DNA of 5,603 nucleotides from an uncultured Clostridia bacterium (GTDB lineage: Bacteria; Bacillota; Clostridia; TANB77; CAG-508), in the NCBI GenBank assembly GCA_934168355.1, contig CAKPNI010000054.1, positions 1 to 5,603 on the forward strand, in the 5' to 3' direction. The notes beneath the pieces were generated by a model. It worked only from the letters and a program-made list of their open reading frames with translations, was not told the origin of the DNA and did no database searches. How positions within the stretch are numbered: position 1 is the stretch's first letter; every line of letters begins with the position of its first letter. Positions 5,603-5,603 of this stretch are shown one piece after another. The position numbers were made by a program, and so were the translations under genes.

Positions 5603-5603
5603 G

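Noticed and set aside
1..5603. CRISPR array, insertion sequence, tRNA or riboswitch
   Set aside because: I found no spaced direct repeats, no transposase or terminal inverted repeats, no tRNA-like cloverleaf, and no intergenic space long enough for a riboswitch apart from 431-579, which holds only the terminator and promoter.

Overview
The window reads as low-GC, A+T-rich DNA from a Gram-positive bacterium, most likely a Clostridia-type member of the Firmicutes. This rests on AGGAGG-like ribosome binding sites before every gene, AGA/TTA/ATA-rich codon use, a FemX-type peptidoglycan-bridge enzyme, a DUF1189 membrane protein, and UAG/UAA stops with ordinary UGG tryptophan codons. I cannot name a species. 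All recognisable genes lie on the minus strand; the plus-strand reading frames are Leu/Phe/Ser-rich shadows.

Reading along the minus strand (right to left), four genes are packed tightly: a FemAB/FemX-family aminoacyltransferase (about 5586-4537), an alanine racemase (4522 to 3376, split by a one-base frameshift near 3673), a DUF1189 integral membrane protein (3376-2579, GTG start overlapping the alr stop by one base) and the membrane AAA+ zinc protease FtsH (2547-580). Gaps are 14, -1 and 31 bases. No terminator or clear promoter separates them, so they look like one operon. It ends at a rho-independent terminator (582-551) whose stem begins in the ftsH stop codon. The operon promoter must lie beyond the right edge.

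A short intergenic region (431-579) then carries the terminator and an extended -10 promoter. That promoter drives a separate gene for a small multi-pass membrane protein (430 to the left edge, incomplete), which I do not recognise.

Functionally, the first two genes are cell-wall genes: D-alanine supply for the peptide stem, and addition of an amino acid to the cross-bridge. The last two are membrane proteins, one of them a general quality-control protease. The main points for a second look are the alr frameshift, the atypical C-terminus of that racemase (no CMD motif, very short tail), an Asn/Glu-rich insertion in the extracytoplasmic part of FtsH, and an abrupt change in codon and strand composition in the last third of ftsH. 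I see no CRISPR, insertion sequence, tRNA, rRNA or riboswitch, and no convincing novel multi-gene system.
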